A stretch of 64,000 nt of DNA from positions 1 through 64,000 of the forward strand of contig NZ_JASZ02000002.1 of the NCBI RefSeq assembly GCF_000735695.2, in the 5' to 3' direction. Of the stretch, positions 54,095 to 62,574 are shown piece after piece; the stretch's first letter is position 1; each line of letters opens with the position of its first letter. Under the pieces are notes generated by a model that ran no database searches, was not told the origin of the DNA, and saw only the letters and a program-made list of their open reading frames with translations. Both the position numbers and the translations under genes were made by a program. The stretch is from Kaistella haifensis DSM 19056. GTDB lineage: Bacteria; Bacteroidota; Bacteroidia; Flavobacteriales; Weeksellaceae.

Positions 54095-55846
54095 ATGTGG
54101 AACAACAGACTCAATACCATTTCATTTTATACAAGTTTCATTGCCTTCGGTCTAATGATTGTAGAAGCAGGATTTTATACAGAGCTCCTGTACCGGTCGC
54201 AAGTAATTTTCTTTTATGATGTAAGTTTCCTGCTTACCATCTTCAACATCTTGTATTATAACATGTATAAGAAAAATACAGCCACCCGGAAACTCTGGCC
54301 GCTGGAAATCCTAATCATTCTGCTGGTCATTCTATATTACGCTGCGCGGCTGGAATATAATTTCTTCGATTCCCGAAATCTGCGGTTGGTGAACCAAAGA
54401 CTGCTGTATCTGTTGATTACGCTTTGTTTTATCAGAGATTTTTCGTGTTTGCATATCAATTTTAAAAGAGCATTTATCAATCCTGCGCAGCTGTTTATTT
54501 CGAGTTTTATTGGAATTATTTTCCTGGGAACCGCAATGCTCCTCATGCCGAATGCAACTACAAAGGGAATAACAGTGCTCGATGCGCTCTTCACTTCTAC
54601 CAGCGCTGTATGTGTAACAGGTTTGGTGACGCTTGATACCGCCAAAGATTTTACCGTGTTCGGGAAGATTATCATCCTTGCTCTGATACAGACCGGCGGG
54701 TTGGGAATTATGACTTTTGCGAGTTATTTCAGCTATTTTTTCCGGGGTGATTCGTCGTTTGAAAACCAGATCAGCATCAGCGAAATGACAAGTTCAGATA
54801 AACTGGGCGATGTTTTCAATACTTTAAAACGGGTTTTGGTGATCACCGTAACCGTAGAACTAGTGGGAGCTGCACTTATTTACCTCTCTCTGGATCTGAG
54901 CCTTCTGGGCAACTCCATTAACAATGGAATTATGTTTTCGGTTTTTCATTCTATATCTGCCTTCTGTAATGCTGGATTTTCAACACTTACAGGCGGTTTA
55001 AGCGAACCCGGCTACGAACTTAATTACGCGTTACATGTTGTTATCGCATTCCTTTTTATATTCGGCGGACTTGGTTTTCCGATTGTGTATAATGTCTACA
55101 AATTCATCCGCCATCTGTTCCAGAATATACTGCTGTCTAAAATAACAAAAGAAAAGTACCGGTACACGCCATGGGTCATCAACATCAATAGCAGAATTAT
55201 TTTGATTACCACTGCGATTCTCTTAGTTGTGGGAACTGTTTTAATTTATTTGTTTGAAAAGGATGGTTCTCTGAAAAACCACACGTATTTCGGGACTGTT
55301 GTAGAAGCCTTTTTCATCTCAGCATCTAACCGGACCGCAGGCTTTAACACTGTGAATATGGTGAGTTTAAGCGGCCCCACGATGATGATCTGCTTACTGC
55401 TGATGTGGATCGGAGCCTCGCCTGCATCTACCGGTGGTGGTATTAAAACAACAACATTTGCGATCGCCATCCTTAACATTATCGCATTTGCCAGAGGCAA
55501 AAACAGAACGGAAGTGTACCGCAGAGAGATTAGTGATAATTCAGTAAAACGCGCATTTGCGATTATTGCGCTTTCTTTGATGATTATTGGGATTGCCATT
55601 TTTCTTCTCGTCCTCACAGAAAAAGATAAAGATCTGATGAGTCTGGCTTTCGAAGTATTTTCAGCCTATTCCACCGTTGGGTTAAGTTTGAATTTAACGC
55701 CCACCCTTACGCCGGCAGGCAAAATCATCATCATAGCGGTAATGTTTATCGGGAGAGTAAGTATGTTATCGCTGCTCATCGCTCTTGTAAAAAGGGAAAG
55801 GTATTTCAATTACCGATATCCGAAAGAGGAAATTATGATCAATTAA
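54095..55846 (+). CDS. trkH: potassium uptake channel subunit TrkH
   Basis: With the start at ATG 54095 the protein has 583 aa and about 10-12 membrane segments, with the four pore-loop regions such as TSAVCVTGLVT, SAFCNAGFSTL, SNRTAGFNTV and STVGLSLNL. It works with TrkA, whose gene follows after 12 bases. Length is longer than E. coli TrkH because of an N-terminal hydrophobic extension (about 100 residues). Potassium selectivity is by family. Confidence 0.93.
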   Translation: MWNNRLNTISFYTSFIAFGLMIVEAGFYTELLYRSQVIFFYDVSFLLTIFNILYYNMYKKNTATRKLWPLEILIILLVILYYAARLEYNFFDSRNLRLVNQRLLYLLITLCFIRDFSCLHINFKRAFINPAQLFISSFIGIIFLGTAMLLMPNATTKGITVLDALFTSTSAVCVTGLVTLDTAKDFTVFGKIIILALIQTGGLGIMTFASYFSYFFRGDSSFENQISISEMTSSDKLGDVFNTLKRVLVITVTVELVGAALIYLSLDLSLLGNSINNGIMFSVFHSISAFCNAGFSTLTGGLSEPGYELNYALHVVIAFLFIFGGLGFPIVYNVYKFIRHLFQNILLSKITKEKYRYTPWVININSRIILITTAILLVVGTVLIYLFEKDGSLKNHTYFGTVVEAFFISASNRTAGFNTVNMVSLSGPTMMICLLLMWIGASPASTGGGIKTTTFAIAILNIIAFARGKNRTEVYRREISDNSVKRAFAIIALSLMIIGIAIFLLVLTEKDKDLMSLAFEVFSAYSTVGLSLNLTPTLTPAGKIIIIAVMFIGRVSMLSLLIALVKRERYFNYRYPKEEIMIN

Positions 55847-55858
55847 AAAGACATCAAC

Positions 55859-56557
55859 ATGAAATATATCGTCATAGGATTAGGAAATTTCGGACTTGCA
55901 CTGGCCGAAAAACTTACAAAACTCGGCAACGAAGTGATCGGTGTCGACAGCTCAATGACCAAAGTAGAATCGGTGAAAGAAAAAATTTCGCACGCCATTT
56001 GTCTTGATGCGACCGATGAATATACGATGGGCGGACTCCCGTACAAAGACACTGATGTAGTCGTAATCGCAATCGGAGAGAATACAGGTTCAAATATCAT
56101 GGCAACCGCCATCATCAAAAAGCTACACCCAAACCGAATCATCAGCCGCGCCATCGATCCGCTCCACGAAACGATTCTGGAAGCCATGGATATTCACACA
56201 ATTATTCATCCCGAAGAGGAAACCGCAGAGAAATGGGCGAAAAAACTTTCCCTGAAGGGGTTGGTTGAATCTTTCGAACTCAGCGGAAAATACAGTATTG
56301 TGGAAATCCGCCTCCCGCAGAAATTTGTTGGGAAATCTCCAGTAGAGATCGAATTCCGGGCAAAATATAATCTGGTTCTGGTAACAGTCATCAAAATTCT
56401 GGCCGAGAAAAGCATCTTCGGGAAAGTGAAACGGGTCAATGAGGTACAAGGTGTTGTGAACAACGAAACGCCGCTTGAAAAAGGAGACATTTTGGTTTTA
56501 TACGGGGACAATGATGATATTAAAAGTTTCATCAGAGACAGCAACAGCGAAGAGTAA
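55859..56557 (+). CDS. trkA: TrkA-type NAD-binding regulatory subunit
   Basis: The 232-aa protein has one RCK_N domain with the Rossmann motif VIGLGNFGLALAEKL (5-19) and RCK_C sequence in the last 80 residues. It gates TrkH by binding NAD or nucleotides. It has a single RCK unit, not the tandem form of E. coli TrkA, like KtrA. It is co-transcribed with trkH. Confidence 0.93.
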   Translation: MKYIVIGLGNFGLALAEKLTKLGNEVIGVDSSMTKVESVKEKISHAICLDATDEYTMGGLPYKDTDVVVIAIGENTGSNIMATAIIKKLHPNRIISRAIDPLHETILEAMDIHTIIHPEEETAEKWAKKLSLKGLVESFELSGKYSIVEIRLPQKFVGKSPVEIEFRAKYNLVLVTVIKILAEKSIFGKVKRVNEVQGVVNNETPLEKGDILVLYGDNDDIKSFIRDSNSEE

Positions 56558-56620
56558 AACCCATTTTTGAATCCTGGAAAAATCAGCTGATTTAATTTAA
56601 TGAACAAATTTATAAATATA

Positions 56621-56650
56621 AAAGACGGAATTGTGTTTCCGTCTTTTTGT
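56621..56650 (+). terminator. terminator after trkHA
   Basis: A 10-bp stem AAAGACGGAA/TTCCGTCTTT is followed by five T. Confidence 0.85.
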
Positions 56651-56668
56651 TTTCAAACCGAATCTCCA

Positions 56669-56745
56669 TAGCCCTGATCGCAGCGGCATCCTTTTGCGGA
56701 GCGAAGCGCAGCAAAAGATACAGCGGAGAGCAGGTTCCCGGCTCC
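56669..56745 (+). repeat. GC-rich intergenic repeat, copy R2
   Basis: The + strand has the 20-bp core CGGCATCCTTTTGCGGAGCG shared with R1, then the CTTTTGC/GCAAAAG stem (56691-56717) and AGATA with a following AGCGGAGAGC segment. It lies between the trk terminator and the glyQS promoter, as R1 lies before prfA. Confidence 0.8.
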
Positions 56746-56780
56746 TTAAAATTCAACCCTATTTTATGAGTAAAATTCCC

Positions 56781-56788
56781 TATTTTTG
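56781..56788 (+). promoter_or_regulatory. promoter -7 box of glyQS
   Basis: TATTTTTG fits TAnnTTTG; the leader would be about 13 nt to the ATG at 56807. Confidence 0.5.
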
Positions 56789-56806
56789 CACAAATACTTA
56801 AAAACG

Positions 56807-58348
56807 ATGGCAAAACAGGAAGATGTTTTCAAAAAGCTGATTTCACATGCGAAAGAATATGGTTTTATTTTTCCTTCGAGTGAGATATACGACGGACTAT
56901 CAGCAATTTACGATTACGGACAGAACGGTGCGGAACTGAAAAACAACATTAAGCAATATTGGTGGAAAGCAATGGTGCAGATGAATGAAAATATTGTGGG
57001 AATTGATTCTGCGATTTTCATGCATCCGACGATTTGGAAAGCTTCCGGTCACGTTGATGCTTTCAATGATCCTTTGATTGATAATAAAGATTCGAAAAAA
57101 CGTTTCAGAGCCGATGTTTTGCTGGAAGATTACTGCGCGAAACTGGAAGAAAAAGCACAGAAAGAAATTGAAAAAGCCGCGAAAAGATTCGGTGATGCCT
57201 TCGATAAGAATGAATTTGAATCCACGAACGGACGCGTTTTAGAATACAGGGAAAAACAGAAAACCATCCTATCCAGAATGGCGAAATCTTTGGAAAATGA
57301 AGATTTGGCGGATGTAAAAGCTTTAATCGAAGAGCTGGAAATCGCTGATCCTGACACCGGTTCTAAAAACTGGACCGATGTTCGTCAGTTCAACTTAATG
57401 TTTGGAACGAAACTTGGCGCTTCCGCAGATTCGGCAACCGATTTATATCTTAGACCGGAAACTGCACAGGGGATTTTCGTGAACTTCCTGAATGTGCAGA
57501 AAACTTCCCGCCACAAATTACCATTCGGGATTGCCCAAATCGGGAAAGCTTTTAGAAATGAGATTGTTGCGAGACAATTTATCTTCAGAATGCGCGAGTT
57601 CGAGCAAATGGAAATGCAGTTTTTCGTTCCTCCTGGAACAGAACTTAGCTTTTATGAAGAATGGAAACAAAAACGGTTGAACTGGCATTTGGCTTTAGGT
57701 TTAGGTGCTGAAAATTATAAATTCCACGATCACGAAAAACTGGCGCATTACGCCAATGCAGCTGCAGATATCGAATTTAAATTCCCATTCGGATTCAAGG
57801 AACTGGAAGGAATCCACTCCAGAACTGATTTCGATTTGAAAGCGCACGAAAAATTCTCCGGCAGAAAACTTCAGTATTTTGATTCGGAAAGAAACGAAAA
57901 TTATATTCCTTATGTGGTAGAAACTTCCGTTGGATTAGACCGACTTTTCCTCGCTATTTTCTCCAATTCACTGAAAGAGGAAGTTCTGGAAGACGGTTCA
58001 GAAAGAACAGTTCTTGCACTTCCACCAGCTTTGGCTCCGGTAAAAGCGGCGATTTTACCTTTAATGAAAAAAGACGGTTTAGGCGAATACGGGGAGAAAA
58101 TCTTCAACGATCTGAAATTTGATTTCAACGTGATTTATGAAGATAAAGACAGCATCGGGAAACGTTACAGACGTCAGGATGCGATTGGAACGCCTTTCTG
58201 TATCACCATCGATCACGATTCTTTGGTGGATAACACCGTTACTTTAAGAGACCGCGACACGATGAAACAGGAAAGAGTTCCGGTAGCCGATTTGCGCAGA
58301 ATCATCGACGAGAAAACGAATTTCAGAAACCTGCTTTCCAAGATTTAA
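56807..58348 (+). CDS. glyQS: glycyl-tRNA synthetase, alpha2 (archaeal/eukaryotic) type
   Basis: Starting at ATG 56807 the enzyme has 513 aa in one chain, unlike the two-subunit alpha2beta2 form of many bacteria. Class II motifs include LRPETAQGIFVNFL (motif 2 region), FRNEIVARQFIFRMREFEQME and a C-terminal anticodon-binding part (ALAPVKAAILPLMKK, RYRRQDAIGTPFCITID). It has its own promoter and terminator. The one-chain type is common in Bacteroidetes. Confidence 0.97.
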   Translation: MAKQEDVFKKLISHAKEYGFIFPSSEIYDGLSAIYDYGQNGAELKNNIKQYWWKAMVQMNENIVGIDSAIFMHPTIWKASGHVDAFNDPLIDNKDSKKRFRADVLLEDYCAKLEEKAQKEIEKAAKRFGDAFDKNEFESTNGRVLEYREKQKTILSRMAKSLENEDLADVKALIEELEIADPDTGSKNWTDVRQFNLMFGTKLGASADSATDLYLRPETAQGIFVNFLNVQKTSRHKLPFGIAQIGKAFRNEIVARQFIFRMREFEQMEMQFFVPPGTELSFYEEWKQKRLNWHLALGLGAENYKFHDHEKLAHYANAAADIEFKFPFGFKELEGIHSRTDFDLKAHEKFSGRKLQYFDSERNENYIPYVVETSVGLDRLFLAIFSNSLKEEVLEDGSERTVLALPPALAPVKAAILPLMKKDGLGEYGEKIFNDLKFDFNVIYEDKDSIGKRYRRQDAIGTPFCITIDHDSLVDNTVTLRDRDTMKQERVPVADLRRIIDEKTNFRNLLSKI

Positions 58349-58370
58349 TCGTACTAAAAATATCAAACTG

Positions 58371-58399
58371 AAGTTCCGAATTACTTCGGAACTTTTTTT
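58371..58399 (+). terminator. terminator after glyQS
   Basis: A perfect 10-bp stem AAGTTCCGAA/TTCGGAACTT with a 4-nt loop is followed by T residues. Confidence 0.9.
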
Positions 58400-58436
58400 G
58401 TTTTTTAATCTTAAATTTGTGATTAAAGATTTATAA

Positions 58437-59573
58437 ATGTTTTTGAAAATTCTAAAAGGAATCCTCGTATTTTTTGCTCTGGTCATCGCACTTACGTATT
58501 CTTTCGGCTACGATTATCTCTTCAATGGAATCCGCCAGACCTATCTCCGGGGAGAATCGGGTTCTACGATTGATGACGGCAAATATTTTCCGTCGCATAC
58601 CATCGCGAAAGGAAATACTGTTTTGTGGGAAAAAGACTCTCTTTACAATAAAAAAGCGTTGCCTAAAAGTCTGCTTCAGGATCTTAAAAATTCAAATACT
58701 GCATCATTTTTAATCATTAAAAATGGAAAACTTCTTCACGAACAATATTGGGACGGCTACAGCGCAACCTCAAAAACCAATTCTTTTTCCATGGCGAAAG
58801 CCGTCACTGTACTGCTGTTGGGCAAAGCAATTGAAGAAAAAAAAATCAGCAGTTTACATCAGCGTTATTCAGATTTTTTTGAAAATTACAAAAATGTAGA
58901 ATTCGGAAATAGACTCACCGTAGGAGATTTAGCCAAAATGGAAGCCGGATTAAATTGGAACGAAAACTACAAAAATCCATTTCTGCAAAATGCAAAAGCT
59001 TATTATGGAAAATCGCTGGAAGAAGCCGTTTTGCTCCGAGGTTTTAAAGAAAATCCGGGAACAAAATTCGAATACCAAAGTGGAGCAACTCAGCTTCTCG
59101 GCTTTGCAATAAGAAAATCCCTAAACCAAACCATCGCCCAATACGCCTCCGAAAAACTTTGGAAACCTCTCGGAATGGAGCATAATGCTGAATGGAGTAC
59201 TGATGAATTGGGGATGGAAAAGACATTTTGCTGTATTCATTCTACCTCACGGGATTTTGCGAAACTCGGACAGTTGTTCTTGAATGACGGAAAATTCGGC
59301 GGTCAGCAAATCATCAGTTCAGAATTTTTAAACGAGATGAAAACGCCCACGAAACTTTCGAAAGAAGCTTATGGAATGGGACTTTGGATCAATAATGATA
59401 CCGCCATCAAACATTATTATTTCTGGGGATTATACGGACAGTACATCATTATCATTCCTGAGAAGAATATGATAATTGTGAGAACCGGCACTTATAAAGA
59501 CCAGCCAAAAGACGCAAAAGGAAGACCGGTACAGGCAGCGTTTTTGGCAAATGAGGTTGCAAATCATTATTAA
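58437..59573 (+). CDS. beta-lactamase-fold serine hydrolase, membrane-anchored
   Basis: The 378-aa protein has an N-terminal membrane anchor (about 5-25) and the SxxK catalytic motif S118-M-A-K121 in TNSFSMAKAVTVLL, plus YQSGATQLLGF and a late HYYFWGLYGQYIII. This is the class C beta-lactamase/AmpH/EstB-like fold used by esterases and peptidases. It is not a typical drug-resistance enzyme, and the substrate is unknown. Alone in its unit, 63 bp before sufS. Confidence 0.88.
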   Translation: MFLKILKGILVFFALVIALTYSFGYDYLFNGIRQTYLRGESGSTIDDGKYFPSHTIAKGNTVLWEKDSLYNKKALPKSLLQDLKNSNTASFLIIKNGKLLHEQYWDGYSATSKTNSFSMAKAVTVLLLGKAIEEKKISSLHQRYSDFFENYKNVEFGNRLTVGDLAKMEAGLNWNENYKNPFLQNAKAYYGKSLEEAVLLRGFKENPGTKFEYQSGATQLLGFAIRKSLNQTIAQYASEKLWKPLGMEHNAEWSTDELGMEKTFCCIHSTSRDFAKLGQLFLNDGKFGGQQIISSEFLNEMKTPTKLSKEAYGMGLWINNDTAIKHYYFWGLYGQYIIIIPEKNMIIVRTGTYKDQPKDAKGRPVQAAFLANEVANHY

Positions 59574-59640
59574 TACAATAAATCAGAATACATAGTATTC
59601 AAATATAAATTCCGTAAATTTGAAGCATTCTAAATAAGTT

Positions 59641-60861
59641 ATGTTCGATTTACAAAATATCCGCAGCCAGTTCCCGATTCTGAATCAGCAGGTTAACGGG
59701 AAACCTTTGGTTTACCTCGATAATGCCGCAACTTCGCAGAAACCAATCAGTGTTTTAGATTCCTGGCAAAAATATTATACAGAAATCAACGCGAATGTTC
59801 ACCGCGGAATTCACACTTTAAGCCAACTGGCGACCGAGGAAATGGAGCTTTCTAGGAGAAAAGTCCAAAAATTCATCAATGCAAAAAACGATTTCGAAGT
59901 TATTTTTACGAAAGGAACTACGGAAGGACTTAACCTCATCGCCTACTCGCTCACGAACCTGATTAAAGAAAACGACGAGATTATTATTTCTTATCTCGAA
60001 CATCACTCGAATATTGTTCCGTGGCAAATGCTTTGCGAAAGAACCGGCGCAAAACTAAAAGTAATTCCGATGGATGAAAACGGAATTCTGCAACTCGATT
60101 TCTTAGATGAAAACCTCAGCGAAAAAACAAAAATAGTTTCTGTTAATCAGGTTTCCAACGCATTGGGAATTGTAAATCCCATTGAAGAGATTATTGCAAA
60201 AACCCGCGCAAATTCTGACGCTATCATCGTAATCGATGGAGCGCAATCTGCACCGCATTTCAAAATTAATGTTCAGAAAATGGATTGCGATTTTTTCGTT
60301 TTTTCAGGACACAAAATGTATGCACCGATGGGAACCGGAATTCTGTACGGAAAAGAAGAAGTTCTGAATAAAATTCAGCCTTTCCACGGCGGTGGCGAGA
60401 TGATCGCAACTTGCTCTTTCGAGAAAACCACCTACGCAGATTTGCCTTTCAAATTTGAAGCAGGTACACCAAATGTTGGTGGAAACATTGCATTGGGAGC
60501 CGCTATTGATTTCATAGAAAATATTGGTCAGGAACATTTACAAAACCACGAAAATGCTTTGCTGGATTACGCTCAAAAGCAATTGCTGCAAATAGAAGGT
60601 TTAAAAATCTATGGTGAAAAGGCCCACAGAACCGGCGTTGTATCTTTCAATCTCGAAGGAATTGGAATTTCTTCAGATGTCGGAATGATTCTCGACAAGT
60701 TGGGAATTGCGGTGAGAACCGGCCATCATTGTACGCAACCGATTATGAATTTCTTCAATATCGCAGGAACCGTTCGAGCAAGTTTTGCAGTCTACAACAC
60801 ATTTGAAGAGATTGATATTCTTTTCGAAGGGGTGAAAAAAGCGCAAAAAATGCTGGGTTAA
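59641..60861 (+). CDS. sufS: cysteine desulfurase SufS
   Basis: The 406-aa PLP enzyme releases sulfur from cysteine for Fe-S cluster assembly. PLP Lys is K225 in FSGHKMYAPMGTGI and the active Cys is C364 in RTGHHCTQP, the group II (SufS/CsdA) pattern. It is separated by about 15 kb from sufBCD, so the sulfur donor is unlinked. No sufE follows; the next gene is a peroxiredoxin on the other strand. Confidence 0.95.
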   Translation: MFDLQNIRSQFPILNQQVNGKPLVYLDNAATSQKPISVLDSWQKYYTEINANVHRGIHTLSQLATEEMELSRRKVQKFINAKNDFEVIFTKGTTEGLNLIAYSLTNLIKENDEIIISYLEHHSNIVPWQMLCERTGAKLKVIPMDENGILQLDFLDENLSEKTKIVSVNQVSNALGIVNPIEEIIAKTRANSDAIIVIDGAQSAPHFKINVQKMDCDFFVFSGHKMYAPMGTGILYGKEEVLNKIQPFHGGGEMIATCSFEKTTYADLPFKFEAGTPNVGGNIALGAAIDFIENIGQEHLQNHENALLDYAQKQLLQIEGLKIYGEKAHRTGVVSFNLEGIGISSDVGMILDKLGIAVRTGHHCTQPIMNFFNIAGTVRASFAVYNTFEEIDILFEGVKKAQKMLG

Positions 60862-60864
60862 ATC

Positions 60865-61314
60865 TTAGCTTTCCAAGATTTGTTTTGCCGCTTCTTTTGT
60901 TTTTACTTTTTCAATAACGCGAACGCAAATTCCGTTTTCGTCGAAGATAAAAGTGGTACGAACAATTCCCATGAATTCTCTGCCCATGAATTTTTTGAGT
61001 TGCCAAACTCCGAATTTTTCGATGATTTCTCGGTTTTCATCAGCAAGTAGAGGATATTGGAAGCCAAATTTTTCATGAAACTTTTTCTGACTTTTCACAG
61101 GATCTGCAGAAACTCCTAATAATTGAAAGCCTTCTTTTTTAAGTTTTGAGAAATGATTATTTAGATCGCAGGCTTCAGCTGTACAACCGGGTGTATTGGC
61201 TTTTGGATAAAAGAAAATCACAAGTTTTTTTCCTAATAAATCTTGGGAATTTACTGTTTCACCATCTTGATTTACACTTACAAATTCGGGCAATTGATCA
61301 CCAACTTTCAACAT
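60865..61314 (-). CDS. bcp: thioredoxin-dependent peroxiredoxin (BCP/PrxQ)
   Basis: The 149-aa protein reduces hydrogen peroxide and organic hydroperoxides. The peroxidatic Cys is C44 in NTPGCTAEACDL and the resolving Cys is C49, the PrxQ arrangement. The Arg/Thr motif PKANTPGC and DFDENG-like tail match BCP. It is divergent from nth, with 32 bp between starts. Confidence 0.94.
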   Translation of the reverse strand: MLKVGDQLPEFVSVNQDGETVNSQDLLGKKLVIFFYPKANTPGCTAEACDLNNHFSKLKKEGFQLLGVSADPVKSQKKFHEKFGFQYPLLADENREIIEKFGVWQLKKFMGREFMGIVRTTFIFDENGICVRVIEKVKTKEAAKQILES

Positions 61315-61346
61315 AATGTTTAATTTTGTTCAAATTTAAAGCTAAA

Positions 61347-61967
61347 ATGACAAAAAAGCAAAGAGCAGAAACCGTGTTGACGGAACTCGAAAAATTATAT
61401 CCGGAAGTTCCGATTCCTCTGGATCATAGCGATCCTTACACGCTTTTGGTCGCGGTAGCTCTTTCGGCCCAAACGACTGATAAAAAGGTAAACCAAATTA
61501 CCCCAAAATTATTCGAAGTTGCAGGTGATCCCTTTAGAATGAAGGATTTAGAAGTTGATGAAATTAAATATTTAATCAAAGAAATCGGGCTCGCAAATAC
61601 CAAGGCCAAAAACTTAAAAAAAATGGCAGAACTACTGGTAGAAAGGCATAACGGCCAGGTTCCACAAACTTTTGAAGAATTGGAAGCACTTCCGGGAGTT
61701 GGTCACAAAACCGCGTCGGTGGTAATGAGCCAAGCTTTCGGCGAACCTGCTTTTCCGGTTGATACGCACATTCACCGATTGATGATTCAATGGCAACTAA
61801 CTTCAGGAAAAAACGTTGTAGAAACAGAAAAAGATGCAAAAAAACTCTTCCCGAAAGAAAGTTGGAACAAACTTCATCTACAAATTATTTTCTACGGCCG
61901 CGAATATTCTCCCGCGAGAGGCAATAAAGAAAAAGATTTCTTAACGAGAATGCTTTTTGAAAAATAA
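61347..61967 (+). CDS. nth: endonuclease III without the iron-sulfur loop
   Basis: Starting at 61347 (206 aa) it has the helix-hairpin-helix ELEALPGVGHKTASVV with catalytic Lys K121, and the Asp D139 in FPVDTHIHRL. It removes oxidised pyrimidines from DNA and nicks the abasic site. The C-terminus ends REYSPARGNKEKDFLTRMLF and contains none of the four cysteines of the [4Fe-4S] FCL loop of E. coli Nth. I recall this form from other flavobacteria; it may be typical of the group. Confidence 0.92.
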   Translation: MTKKQRAETVLTELEKLYPEVPIPLDHSDPYTLLVAVALSAQTTDKKVNQITPKLFEVAGDPFRMKDLEVDEIKYLIKEIGLANTKAKNLKKMAELLVERHNGQVPQTFEELEALPGVGHKTASVVMSQAFGEPAFPVDTHIHRLMIQWQLTSGKNVVETEKDAKKLFPKESWNKLHLQIIFYGREYSPARGNKEKDFLTRMLFEK

Positions 61968-61976
61968 ATTCTGAGT

Positions 61977-62330
61977 TTATTTTAAAAGCCCTTCAACTTT
62001 GTTCACCAGCTCCTCGATTTCAAAAGATTTGGTGAGAAAATCGTTCACATCGATTGCTTTGCTAATTTTATCCGCATCGGGATGCGCAGACATCATCATG
62101 ATTTTGATGTGCTGAGTTTGTGGATTTTCTTTAATTTTTTTAGTTAAAATTTTCCCGTCAAAACCCGACATCAGCAAATCGGTGATAATAAGTTTTGGAT
62201 GATTTTTTTCAATCATTTTATTAAAATCCAAAGGATTCGTACAAGATTCCGCATCGAAACCTTCGGCAATTAAAATGCTTTCGAGCAACGTGCAGATATC
62301 CTTATTATCATCCACCACCAAAATTTCCAT
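61977..62330 (-). CDS. stand-alone response-regulator receiver
   Basis: The 117-aa protein is a single CheY-like receiver: acidic pair D7/D8, phospho-acceptor D51 (IITDLLMSGFDGK) and Lys K101 (FLTKSFE). There is no output domain and no histidine kinase beside it, so it probably acts by protein contact. It is convergent with nth. Confidence 0.93.
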   Translation of the reverse strand: MEILVVDDNKDICTLLESILIAEGFDAESCTNPLDFNKMIEKNHPKLIITDLLMSGFDGKILTKKIKENPQTQHIKIMMMSAHPDADKISKAIDVNDFLTKSFEIEELVNKVEGLLK

Positions 62331-62574
62331 ATACTTCTTCGTGTTTTTTAAAGTTGGCTATCAAAATAAATTTTCTGATATTGAAAAAGCAAAATTAATT
62401 ATTTTTATTAATGTTATTTATTAAATAATGAAAATTTTTCATCAAATTTAATATTCATAAATTATTATTTTTAAATAAAATTCAAAATTCCGTCACCTTT
62501 GATTATTTATGACAATTAAATAAAAAATCCGCTGATGATTTCAGGGGATTTTGTTCAAATATTTACGTAATTTA
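62331..62574. other. 244-bp AT-rich gap before the DUF885 gene terminator
   Basis: The region holds the upstream part of the receiver gene, no visible gene and, at its right end, the terminator of the DUF885 gene (62522-62551). Confidence 0.6.
62522..62551 (-). terminator. terminator of the DUF885 gene
   Basis: A two-part stem (AAATCC/GGATTT outer, CTGA/TCAG inner, one mismatch) with A/T runs outside, downstream of the minus-strand stop at 62575. Confidence 0.65.
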
